From assembly GCA_013397455.1 (NCBI GenBank), contig VYZB01000530.1, positions 62,001-126,000 of the forward strand: a DNA stretch of 64,000 bases, given 5' to 3'. A model generated the notes under the pieces. The model was given only the letters and a program-made list of their open reading frames with translations. It searched no databases and was not told where the DNA came from. Shown here one piece after another: positions 12,371 to 23,684 of this stretch (within the stretch, counting starts at the first letter, position 1; every line of letters begins with the position of its first letter). This DNA comes from Crotophaga sulcirostris. Its lineage: Eukaryota > Chordata > Aves > Cuculiformes > Crotophagidae. Made by a program: the position numbers and the translations under genes.

Positions 12371-15300
12371 TCAGGAATTAATCTTACCAGGTCATTGGAA
12401 ATCTAATACCCAGATGGTAGCTTCTAGAAGTGTAATTTTCAGGCACTTCCAATTCTTCTTGTGAATCATGTTTCTTCTTCCCTCTCCCTATGCAATGACA
12501 TTTCTATGTTCTCATCCTGGCCTACTGCATCTGCCTCATATGAAGCCTCTCATGCTGTACAGTTCTGAGTTTTGAGACCATGTAAGATGATTTATTCTGG
12601 CTAACAATCTATCATCAACAGGATTAGATAGATTATGACTCTCAGCAGCAGATGCAGGACCAATAAACATTTTGCATTTGTGTATCAAACAAATGGCTTT
12701 AAGGATTTCTTAAAGGTTTTAAGGATTCTTAAATTGTTTTGGATTTTGATTCTGTTTAAAGAAAGCAGTCATTGGAAAGAGCAGGCCCAAAAAAACAATG
12801 TGATGTTCAGAGTACACAACTCTCCATCTTTTCAGATATATTTTCACTGTGCAGAAATTAAACCAGTCTGTTTCTCTATTTTTTTTAAAACAGTGCACTT
12901 CTAAACAAATCCCATTGATTAATCTGTCATGGCTTGACTTATAAAGTTGCCTCTATACTAGCTTGCCTAGAAACTGGCCCTCTGCTTCATCCTGACAGAA
13001 TACTCAGCTCTCACTGTCTCAGACTTCTTTTAAAACTGTGTGGGTCTGTCAAACAGGAGGGAAAAAAGAAGGCTAAGTCCCTGCTGGGGAGTCCATCTGT
13101 CAGGTGGTGATGCTAAATAAACTTTCTATATAAAAGTAAAATTTTTCTTTGCTGGTAAAGAGTGATTACTCTGAATTTTCAGACAAAATATCAAATTTGT
13201 AATGCTGGGACAAGTAGATTTTTGATATTACATTTTGGGTTTGTTTTATGGGGATTGTTTTTGTTTTATTATTATGAAGGTGTTTGTGTGGTTTTCAAAA
13301 TCTGTGAGCCTACATATGGTGCTTCAGAAGTCAGGTACTTGATTCTGGGAGAGCAATGCATAGTGTGCTCAACTAGGCATCAGTGCTCTAGATATATCAT
13401 ACACAAGACAGTAAAGATCTGACATGAAGATTGTCTGAATTGGCAAAGAGCACCTCAGACTCTTTATCCAGCAGAGCGTAGGTATCTCCCTAGAATAGAG
13501 GTTACTTTCCTCTAGGACCAAGACTGAGTCTGGCAGAGCCCTGGCACCACTTCCAGCCCTGAAGTACGCAGCATTTCCCTGGGAATGGGTTTCTTGCAGT
13601 TTTTACCCTTGCTATCATAGTCATTTGGTCTTTAATTCAGTGATATTTCCAATATAAAATAGATGAAAGGTCCTGGGAGTTGATATTGACTAATAACTAC
13701 CTCAAATATTAAGCATTTCAAGAACTTAAGGACGTGAGGCTTTACCTGCATTTTTGTTCTGAACTTAGATTTCTAAGTCTCACCTGCTGTACCACTGGCT
13801 GTCCAAAGGTTTTGCTGCATTCAGGCCAGGCTGTTCTGAGAAAAGTAGATGAACAGTAGGCAATATTTTCTTGTGACCTTAGACATCCACATAACTAAAA
13901 AATTACTTCCAGTGTTTCACTTGTGTATAATATGGGCATCTATTTCAAAGCATTTCCTTTCCCAACTTTTATGATAGTTGGTCTTTTTATTATCTGAATT
14001 GTTATGCTATAAAGGTATTCATCTTTTTGCTGCATTTGAAGAAAGAAGAGAAAAATTACATCTGAGTTGTATTTATTCCCATCAACATAGTTGCTTTCTT
14101 TTTTTCTACAGGGAAAAATTGAACTTACAGAGATCTTGCGAGCCATAAAACTGCTGAAGCAAGGTCAGGCATTTCAATATGGAGATAAAATGTTAATAAA
14201 TGGGGGCCATTGTCCCACACTCAAAAATTTATGCACTACACCAATATGGAATCATTCTCTTCTTGGTTAAATTCTTCTAGTAATTTCTGACTACATTCAT
14301 TGCCTAAGGATATTTCTTTACAGTTAAATATCACTAGCTGTGCATTTTGATAAAAGAAATTCAGACTACAATTTATAACCTACACAATAAGATGTGAGTA
14401 GAAAGTTGCCCCTTGGAAGAAATGCCACAGAGTATATAAAAATACAGCATTCTATTTCAGCTACTTATGCTGAATAGTATTAGAAGAAACCACAATTGAA
14501 ATTCTAATGCCATTTTTGAGCTTCTTCATTCTTGCTGTTCTATGAACATAAAACCAATGATGTATAGACAGTCAAGGCAGCACTGCAAAAACCAAAGTAA
14601 ATTTTGAGAGCACACATTTCTCTATATTATGTGCGTTTCTAGATACACTGTTGTAATAAATGTTTCCCGTAGCATCAATAATTAAAGGAACACACAAGTA
14701 AAACACCATTGCTCCACAGATTTTACTATTTAAATAGAAATCTCTCCAAGCCCATTGGAGCTTTGGTTTTCCAACAGTACGCTCTCCAAGAACTCTATGT
14801 GGTAAAAGAATGAAAGGTAGAAAAAAAAATGTTTTTCTTGCAAATGTTTATTTAAAAATATATTTTTGGAAAATAAAGTTTCATTTAAAAAAAGAATTAA
14901 AATAGATTTTGTGATTCAAACATGAAGTAAAATAATTCTGGAATGTCTAGGAAAAACAATAAGGAATCATACTGCAACGATTATTTGGGGAAGTTGTAGT
15001 GGGCAAACAGTTTGGCAAGAGTCCTTAAAGACACACTTGGAAAAACCTAAAAATGGCAAAGAAGAGCCATAGTAATCCTTGGCTACACATAGAGGAACTA
15101 GAAAGTAAAAAGATGTTTTCACTGCTTCCTACAGGTATTGGAACAGACCTAGAGGGGAATACTACTTGAATACCAAAGCACTACAGTTCTAATACCATAT
15201 TTTACAATGGAATGAAATGTTGGAAAATTGTAGAATGTCAGAAATCTTCAGAGACACAAAAAATATTTAATGTTAACTAAGGGCCTTTAGGAAATAAATG

Positions 15301-16446
15301 TATTTATCTCAACAAAAAGAGAACTGAGGGCTATTTGATAATAGTTTCTAACTGTCTTCACAGGGAGAAAGTACAGGATATTAAAGAATTGTTTAAGCTA
15401 GCAAGAAACAACACAATGGGAAGAAAAGATGTAAGAATTCAAGGAGACAAAATAAAATTACTTATCAGACACATTCTTTTGCAAGCAGGGTTAATATCCA
15501 CTAAAGCAAAGTGTGAAGGCAAGGGTAAATTCCCTGTATCTCAATGTCAACAAAGTCTGACTGAATGCTTCTGTAGAAAATCCCAGTCAGTGGATCAGAT
15601 TTTTGGCCTTGAAATCAAAATTACATCATCTGCCCTAATAATTTGTGTCCTTAAAAACAATTCTTCTCTTTCATTTGCAGTTCTGCCTTGCCTTATATAA
15701 TACTATTGCCTTCCTTTACTTTTAACTCTTATCTTTTAAATACTACTGATATTCAAGACATTTTACCTGCAGTGATAGATGCACAGACAAGGGTCGATAA
15801 TATTTTCATACGCATCCTCTAATTCGAATGAGTAGATACAAGATTAAAAGCAAGCACTTAAAAACTGGCATGGGCTAAGGAAGGTTAACAAAAAACATGT
15901 AAGGACATAATTGGCAGACTCTTGTAGATTGCCTACAATAATAGAGATTAACACATAAAAAACCCCCACAATTTTCTGATCCTTTGATCTTACTATTTTC
16001 TCTGGATGGTACTCAATTCCAGGTTAATCTTGTACATGTTGTGATTGACCTTCTACCAGGTCAATACATATTTGTATCCTTGTGTGTTTGCACAAAGGGA
16101 CAGATGTTTCATTGCCCCAGTGTTCCTACACTCCAAAAAAAAATAATTTCAAATGCAAATGCAAAGTCAACACACATTCCTCCCCTCCAGAATACTATTG
16201 CTCTTTCTTTTTTTGGAAAGGGATCAACGGTTCATTAGCAAGGAGATATTTGTAGGGATTTCCAGCTGACAGCTAACAAAGGGACCAGAAATATGGGATG
16301 CATTGCAAGGAGCGTCTACCTCTACCTATCAGAAGAGTCATTATTGGTCCTTTTTCCTACTTTAAGTCGTGGATAGAGATTATTTCTTTTAAAGCATACT
16401 GTGAAAATTTGAATTTTTCTGGTGACAAAACCAAATTTGCCAGCAG
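12371..16446. other. Unique AT-rich non-coding DNA before the tRNA gene
   Basis: No repeat family or coding gene is recognised. The one notable item is an exon-like segment at 14112-14163 (+). It is preceded by a strong pyrimidine tract and TACAG, and open in a frame that reads GKIELTEILRAIKLLKQ, faintly like the second half of an EF-hand. Its donor (GTCAGG) is weak. A 121-codon frame at 15335-15700 (+) has no recognisable domain. The last 300 bases carry no TATA box I would trust upstream of the tRNA gene. Confidence 0.55.
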
Positions 16447-16453
16447 GGTAGTG

Positions 16454-16464
16454 TGGCCGAGCGG
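16454..16464 (+). promoter_or_regulatory. Pol III internal promoter, A box
   Basis: TGGCCGAGCGG fits the A-box pattern TRGYNNARNNG at every fixed position. Together with the B box about 43 bases further on, it would bind TFIIIC to recruit RNA polymerase III. Confidence 0.9.
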
Positions 16465-16506
16465 TCTAAGGCGCTGGATTAAGGCTCCAGTCTCTTCGGG
16501 GGCGTG

Positions 16507-16517
16507 GGTTCGAATCC
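16507..16517 (+). promoter_or_regulatory. Pol III internal promoter, B box
   Basis: GGTTCGAATCC is a perfect match to the B-box consensus GGTTCGANTCC and lies in the T arm of the tRNA. Confidence 0.92.
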
Positions 16518-16537
16518 CACCACTGCCAAGAAAACCC

Positions 16538-16541
16538 TTTT
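16538..16541 (+). terminator. Pol III T4 terminator of the tRNA gene
   Basis: A TTTT run lies ten bases past the discriminator base. That is the minimal vertebrate Pol III stop, at the usual distance, and gives a short 3' trailer for tRNase Z removal. Confidence 0.8.
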
Positions 16542-16604
16542 CTAGGATGGAGTAACACCAGACACAAGGAGAAAAAGGGAGAGGAGAGGAGGAGAAACTG
16601 GACG

Positions 16605-17275
16605 ATAAGACCTAAAGAAAGGGATTTATGGGCGCTGGTTGACAGAGGGCTCAATGAGTCAGCAGTGTGACCTGGCAGCCAGGAGGCCAAACCAAATCCT
16701 GGGATGCATCAAACAAGGGATAACCAGGTGGTAAAGACAAGCTGTTGTCCTGCTGCATTCAGCACTGGTACTGCCTCACTTTGAACAGAAGGATGTGGAG
16801 GTCCGTGAGTGCCTGCAGAGGAGGGTAACAAGGTGGGTGAAAGAGCTGAAAGCAATGTCCTGTGAAGAACAGCTAAGGACTTTAGGTTTGTCTAATTTAG
16901 ACAGAAGAAGGCTGAGGGAACTGCTTATTGTTTTCTATAGTTTTGTGAAGCGTGGGGGGTGCTTATCTCTTCTCCATGGGATCTAGTGATAGGAGATGTG
17001 GGAATGATTCAAAGCTGGGTCAGTAGAGGGTTAGACTGGACGCTAGGAAGCATTTCTTTACCAAGAAGGAGGTCAAACACTGGAACAGCCTTCCTAGAGA
17101 CGTGGTTGATACCCCAAGCCTGTCAATGTTTCAAAGGCATTTGGACAATGCCCTTAACAACATGTTTAGCTTTTGTTCAGCCCTAAATTTGTCATTCAGT
17201 TGAAATAGGTGATCATTGCAGTCCCTTCCAACTGAAATAATCTGTTCTATTCTGTTGTGATTTCATGACTCCATG
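16605..17275 (+). mobile_element. CR1 LINE fragment, C-terminal ORF2 and 3' end
   Basis: The copy starts in the region that encodes the conserved DLGVLVD and SQQCDLAA blocks (GGCGCTGGTTGACAGAGGGC at about 16631, CAGCAGTGTGACCTGGCAGC at about 16661). It then runs through the LYSALV-like, QRRVTRWVK, SCEEQLRTLGL, and DIRKxFF/HWNSLPRD-like blocks, ending beyond GGTGATCATTGCAGTCCCTT. The tail near 17250-17275 (TCTGTTCTATTCTG) differs from the ATTCTATG octamers of the other copies, pointing to another CR1 subfamily. Frameshifts break the reading frame. The left limit falls in a purine-rich stretch only about 75 bases after the tRNA gene. Confidence 0.88.
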
Positions 17276-20200
17276 CTCAGCTCACTGAAGCAATCTGCCT
17301 TCCTAACAGTGATAGACATGAAAAGCCCCTGAAGCACTGTCATCCGAGCTGGTTTCCCATAACTCAGCCTCGAAGGACAACCTGGGCAATTAGCTTCCCC
17401 AGTCCTACAGGCCTAAATACATGCTTTTGCAGGAACTTGATCTCAAAATATGGCTGACTGACACAGATCACTTAGTGTCTAAAACTGCAACAAACTTGTA
17501 CTGGCCTTCCAGTGCTCATGATATTCAAAGGCAGATCCATCCTAAGCGATTCTTTTCATCTTTAACTCTTCCTCACTCCCTTCCTTGGCATCTACTTATC
17601 TAACTGCTTACAGAGTCTGTATTTTAAAATTCAAGTGATCATGTCACTGGTGACAGCTTTACTTCTCTGACACATCTAAATATTTATCTTTACTGTTCGC
17701 TCCAATGATGATGAAGCATCATCTCATTACTGCCCTCCTCTCTCCCTCTCCCCACCCTGGCTCTTTTTTTGGATGTTATCTTTTATCCTCTTGTCTTTCC
17801 CCACCTCCACCAAAGTCTCTAAATACTTCTCCACTACTTTTGCTCAGCTGTGGAAAGTTTGTATTTCCAGTTGGTTACAAAATATTTGAAAATACAGTTG
17901 CATTTTCATTAATTAAAAGCCATAAAGTATCTTAAATTGTGCCATAGAGAATATGGCAGTAAAGAACATTTTTGAAAGGACTAGACTGTTATCACCGATG
18001 GAAAGCCTTCCTGTTAGCCCCAATGAAAGGGACATAGCCCAGGTGCCTGGAATCACAGCTCTATGTCTCGCCAATTAGATGGTACTACTACTATTAAATA
18101 AGCTAATAAAGTCTTTCAAGAATGATTGAAGGTGTTTGGTCTTTTTTACTTTTTTTTGAAATTATGATATCTGCATATTGCAGTATCTCCCTATTGCAGC
18201 AGTTTCCAGACTTGCCATCAGTTAAATAGAAAAAGAAAGAGAGACTGTGTCTGCTTTTAAATGTCATACTTTCAGTGTGTGAGCAACCTGTAATGACACC
18301 AAGGCTATTTAATTTTAGACCACAGCTCCCTATTAGATGGCAGACAGTATTACCTTTTAACAGTACCGCAGTGCAGAAGACTCAGTCAGCACCTAAATCG
18401 TGTGAGGTGTTTCTCCTAACAGTAGTATTCTGGTGATTACACATAGCTATTTTTAAAGAAAATGTAGGACAACATACTGGATTTCCCTTCTGTGTTCCTG
18501 AAAATTCTCCTGTTAAACAGCTTCTCCATATCTTCACCATTAATTAAGACAACATTATGATTAATAGCTCTTTGTGTCAATCAAAGGGAGATAACACAGC
18601 CAAGCAGCTCCAGATGTCTGGCAGGTCTTCATATTAGACTGGCAAGCACACCTAATTCTTGATTTTCCTCAGATGCTGTTAATGTTCCATCATGATACTC
18701 ACCTGGTCATTTCACTCCTCAGACACAGGACTTCTGGTGTATTTCTTGCTTATTTCTCCCAGTCGCAGCTGTCAGTTTGTAGATGTGTACCTTTAAGCTC
18801 TCAGCTGTTACCTTCAGTACTGTCAGTTATGTATATTGTTTCCACATATATTTAATCTTCAGAGTGGGAGAGACAGTAGCTTTTCTGTCTGGTCACATTA
18901 TCACTGCAGTCTTTATTATAAGTGTTTTAGCCCATCATGAGGTCTTTGAAGTCAGTGGGTCACAGGAGTAACAGGACAAAAGCACTGTTCAGTCTCCTAT
19001 CAGCCAGTCACTGTGCAGGACAGTGTTTTCTATCTGTTCCATTAAGTTTCTCAACTTTAAAAGAGCCTGAAAATTTCTGCTGTCTGATGTAGCCATATTA
19101 AAAATCATAGGTTGTACCATCTGAAGAGTCTTTCATCATTTCATTAGGTTGGGAGAATCCATGACTGATTTTCTTGTTCTAAAATAATTCAGTCAAGCAT
19201 TTGCCTGCTTGCAGGAGGAGATCATTCAGTTCCTATTTTAGGATGCCGTGTGTTGAAGGCAGAACACTATGGTTAGCAGTGGCAGAACAGACTGACATAT
19301 CAGGGAGAGACTAAAGTTTTGGGGAGTAGAAAGAAAAACTCTTTAAATGGGTGCCGAAGTAAAAGCATGACCGAAACCAACCTCCCACAACCAACCAGAG
19401 GCACGCTCCTCTCACCCTTCAACATTTTTTTGTAATTGGACAGAGAAAGTCCTTTTGAGACCATAAAGATCTTATGCAAAAATTATTCTGTGTGCTGTGC
19501 CACAGTAGATCAGTACTTCTGCCCATCTCAAGATTTGTTTTTCTGGTAGTTTTATATGTTTCTGTAAAAAAGTATTTATCACTAGCAACAAATGATCAGA
19601 CCAACGAATTTTATTATAAAGTCAGAGGAGATTTCAGAGCCAATAAGGCTGATGTCAAGATTTCTTAAAACGGCAGTCTTGCACCTTCAGAATAGATCGA
19701 AAACTAATGCAGGGATCGACTCAATAACATTTTTTCTGAAGGAATTTCATTATCTGATGGCTGTATTACTCTGGATGATTTTATTCGCAATTAAAATTTC
19801 TGGATTATGTGAGATTTCAAATCTATTTCCGCAAATGAAATAGCAGAAATAATGGTCATATGTTCTTCTAAGATATTTTAAGATTAATCTGCATTGTGTG
19901 AAATCTAACATATATGCATATTTATGAAATTTCATTATGGCAAACACAAGTGCTAGTAGACTCTTCTCAATTTGCGTATCATTTTCTTTTCTCTCTGTCA
20001 GACCACAAAAGATGTATGAATCAAAGCTTCCAGTTGGAGACAGGCTCCTAAATCATATTTGAGCTTGTTTGCTTGAGTGATGACTGGCTTAGTAGCAACA
20101 TTAAAAGTAAGTACTGAGGCATGTCAGAGTGTTGTCTTTATTTTCTGCAATACTTTGCTTTTTTTTTCATGACTGTTGCAAAGTTCTGGTCTCATGAAAA

Positions 20201-23098
20201 AATTATTTTAGAGGAGCAGTTAGACCTGTTTCACCTGTCCAATATTGTACAACAAGTTTTCAAGGCTCTTCTGCACATTTCTGGGAGGCTTCTCATGTCA
20301 ACTACAGCTTCAATATGTTCTGAATTGGCTTGATGAATATCTGTCCCATCTGTCTGAATGCTTTTGTCATGGATGGGATCTTTTGTGAATGAACTTGGTA
20401 TATCATCCTGGTGTCCTTGTCACCATTTTCCTTAGCGTGTGCGATCATCTGGGGCTGACACAGCCATTATCACGTCATCATGTGACTGTTCAAAATATCT
20501 GCCAGTATTTCTTTGCTGTTTTATTAAAACATTGCCTGTATCAGTTTATTGCAAGAGGTAAATGGATAATCTTGAAGCTACTGTATGGTGTTTGAAATTA
20601 CTCAATTCATCTGATTGATTATGTAATCTGGCTTGCCAAGACCTGTCCTTGTTCTCAGTAAAAATGTTTTTATCAGCTTGTTGGTGCTATATATCAGCTA
20701 GTGTGCAGATAGGATGATGCTACCTCAGGAAAAACCTGATATTCTCTTGTGAACACTTGTTAATACAGAGTTTCTTATCTGCCATTTCTCTTCCTAATTT
20801 TGATGAAACTGTTAACCCACGTGTTTGACTTTTTGATGTTTTCGTAACACCTTTTCTGTGAATTCTAATTTGAATTCCTTCACTATTTTCTTCTTAGGCT
20901 GTTTTCAGCAGGAGAAATAAACATGAGCACACCATTCTTGGTATTTCCAAACTCGACACTTTTCTTCATCTTCAGCTTTGTTACGTATTTTCCCTGCTCT
21001 TCTCCTAGGTGTAAATGAGAAAAGGACCTGATTTTGATGCAGCACAACACATTTCTTCAGATTACAGTAGTTCCTAAGTATTACAATTTCATTCAAAGTG
21101 GAATATTTTCAGTTTGTTTCTAATAAAATGAGTTAATGCTTCCAAGACTTCCTTGGCCACTGTGTGCAATAAAAGAGGCACTTGTAGGTCATCTTCTCTG
21201 TTATCTTTCCCCCAGGCATTCACACAGATATGGAAACCCTTTCTCTATTGTTTCCAAAGCTCAGTACGTTTTCTAGGTACTCTTGTTTTTTCTTTTGACT
21301 TTCATAAACTAACAGGATGTCAAATAAACCAGTAGATCCTTGCTTTGTGTGGGCTGTGGTCACTTCTTACAACATGTGGCGATTTCCTTTTTATACATCA
21401 GGAACCCAGACTGCGACCAAGGATATGAAGTTTAAAGTAGAGCTCACTCTGTTAGACACAAAGCACAATAGCTTCATCAGATACACCTAGTCCAAGATCC
21501 CTCTGATAATTACTTATAATTAATTTTTAACAGAATTTGAAGAGATGTAACTTCTATAATTCTGAGTTATCCCTTAAATTCAAGCCTAGGAGGTCTATGT
21601 CTAAAGCTGCCTTTGGCAAATATGAAGTTCGTGACTTTTTATATAGAATACAGTTAGAATACTCTTGTTTACTATCAGGAAAATATTTTAAGCATCTCTG
21701 AGCATGTCATTAGTGATAAACTCTACAGTATGTGAGAATTAGTGACTTTGATAAGTACAGCTTGTTGTTAAAGAACATATTTTGCCAATGGGAAGCTATT
21801 CTACAAAAACCTACCAAAATAATAGATAAGTTTAATTATTTCTGCTCATATATACAGGTTTAAAATCCTGTAAAAGGAAAAACAACAGGCAAATTAAAGC
21901 CAAGAAACCATCTCTGAAACCTGGAAAATCAAACAGCCTGTGAGTCTGCCTTTGAGGATGGTATGTAAGATATAATTATATTCCATTTATTTCTCTCTTT
22001 CTTTTTTCCACCAGTAACAACAACAAAAAAGCAACATCAGGAGAAAAGCCCCACGCAATTTAAGGTAAAAAAATACCAAATTATTTAACAGAAGAAATAC
22101 CTCTATTGTTGCTTTAATATGGATCTATATCTCTATCTTCTGGTACTTCTGACATTAGCCTTTGGTCTCTGATGCATTTTAGAGTACAAAATGCTGACTA
22201 TGTGTTTTGCTATACATGTCAGAGAAAACTATTAGCTACTTTAGCTTTTACTTAGTCCTCTGCACGGTAGCCTGTCTGAGGAGAATCTTGCTTTTTATAT
22301 CCAGTAAATCATTGTTCTTGTTGATATAATGTCATTTTTACTGGAAAGACTGATTGTGGGGGGATTTCTTTAAGATACAATTTCTTTAAAGATGATCTAT
22401 GGTAATTTGAAGCAAAGGGTCATTAACTCAAAACTTTTATGGCCTACTGCAATCTCTGCTGAACATGCTTTTATTTCTTATTTGAATCTTGAGTTAGGTT
22501 TGTATAAAGAAAAGAGGTTTTGCCCTCTATCACTATGAGCCTTTTTAAAACATCCCATCCTTCCCTTAACTTCTGCATGTTTTCTTAAAAAAAGTAAATG
22601 TTTCAGGGATTTCCAAATGGATTTCTAAATGATTTTTCTAGAAGGTCTTCTGAGTAGAGGGAGTCACTAGTAGAGAAAAAATGTGAGATTGCTTTCCTGA
22701 ACGTGCTATGTAAAGTACCACATGGTTTTGTTGTACAGTGTGGCTATTCCATTTTTTTTAATGGATTATAGAATAAAGTTAACATATGAATAAAAAACTG
22801 CATACTGGTTCAGATCAAAGATCTAGTGGAGATAGGTAAGTTTTCAGAAAGTGGATGCCTGAGGAAGAGTAAGTGGAGGATAAACGTAATAGTCCCTAAA
22901 ACACTCCAACTGTTCTCAGCTGTGGACAATTCCTGAGTGTCTTGCAGTTTCTCTTGGTAGCTTCTCATGAATGTGTCTTTTAAGAAATTCTCCTGTCATC
23001 CTTTTAACTCAGGGAAATCATTTGCAGTAACAACATAATTTGGAAAAGAGTACTGCAGTCTTACCTGCTAGGTGAGGAACCTCCTTTTCTAATACAAA
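17276..23098. other. Unique AT-rich non-coding DNA
   Basis: No gene or repeat family is recognised. Open frames are short. An exon-like segment at 22015-22064 (+) has a long pyrimidine tract ending CCACCAG, a 50-nt body without stops in one frame, and an AAG|GTAAAA donor. Just before it, 21859-21960 lies between a TATATACAG acceptor and a GATG|GTATGT donor, but all frames contain stops or are very short. Nothing else distinguishes the stretch. Confidence 0.55.
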
Positions 23099-23523
23099 GA
23101 GGGTTGGAGCACCTCCCAAACGAGGACAAGCTGAGAGAGTTGGGCTTGCTCAGCCTGGAGAAGTGAAGGCTCCAGGAGGACCTCATAGTGGCCTTCCAGT
23201 ACCTGAAGTGGGCCTACAGGAAAGCTGATGAGGGACTTTTAACAAGGGCAAGTAGCAGAATGAGGGGGAATGGCTTTAAACTGGAAGACAGAAGATCTAG
23301 GTTAGACATTAGGAAGAAATTTTTCACAATGAGGGTGGTGAGACACTGGCACAGGTTGCCCAGGGAAGCTGTGGGTGCCCCCTCCCTCGAGGTGTTCAAG
23401 GCCAGGTTGGATGGGGCCTTGAGCAGCCTGGGCTGGTGGGAGGTGTCACTGCCCATGGCGGGGGGGTGAAACTGAATGGGCTTTAAGGTCCCTTCCAACC
23501 CAAACCATTCTATGATTCTATGA
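23099..23523 (+). mobile_element. CR1 LINE fragment, 3' end (least decayed copy)
   Basis: The C-terminal part of CR1 ORF2 is still open for 93 codons (23188-23469), with AFQYLKWAYRKADEGLLTR, RGNGFKLED, RLDIRKKFFTMRVVRHW and RLPREAVGAPSLEVFKARLD blocks in order. Upstream, the same frame continues through a LEHLPNEDKLRELGLLSLEK block but meets one TGA (23164-23166) where the family has an arginine codon. A CGA-to-TGA change, the usual result of CpG decay, would explain it. The 3' end keeps CCTTCCAACCCAAACCATTC and two clean octamers (ATTCTATGATTCTATGA, 23507-23523). It is the youngest-looking CR1 here. Confidence 0.95.
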
Positions 23524-23684
23524 AAATGTTTGAGATAACAAGAACATTGCATATTTAATTGATTTTTGTTTTTATATTTAATGCTATCCAACACTTAACT
23601 GATACTTTCATAGAATATTTTGTAATAATCCCAGAGTTTTGATTCTCAGTGGTGTTGATCGGCTGAGAGGCTCTCATTTTTTTT

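Larger units (their letters stand above)
16447..16528 (+). tRNA. TRNAL-AAG: tRNA-Leu (anticodon AAG), intact
   Basis: This 82-nt gene folds into a complete class II leucine tRNA that reads CUU codons (A34 is normally edited to inosine, extending reading to CUC). The acceptor stem pairs GGTAGTG (16447-16453) with CACTGCC (16521-16527), with A as discriminator base. The D stem is GCC/GGC (16456-16458 with 16470-16472). The anticodon stem CTGGA/TCCAG holds the loop TTAAGGC, with AAG at 16481-16483. The long variable arm CTC-TTCG-GGG (16492-16501) marks leucine. The T arm is GTGGG-TTCGAAT-CCCAC (16504-16520). There is no intron and CCA is not encoded, as expected for a eukaryotic gene. Compared from memory with the common vertebrate form, the changes in the acceptor stem are compensated and the variable-arm change keeps a G-T pair. 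This favours a working gene over a tRNA pseudogene. Confidence 0.95.

Noticed and set aside
15335..15700. 121-codon plus-strand frame
   Set aside because: No domain, no acceptor or donor in a useful place, and low-complexity coding character.
21859..21960. Exon-like stretch before the 22015 segment
   Set aside because: The frame that looks most protein-like ends in TGA well before the donor; the other frames are broken. The TATATACAG acceptor lacks a pyrimidine tract.
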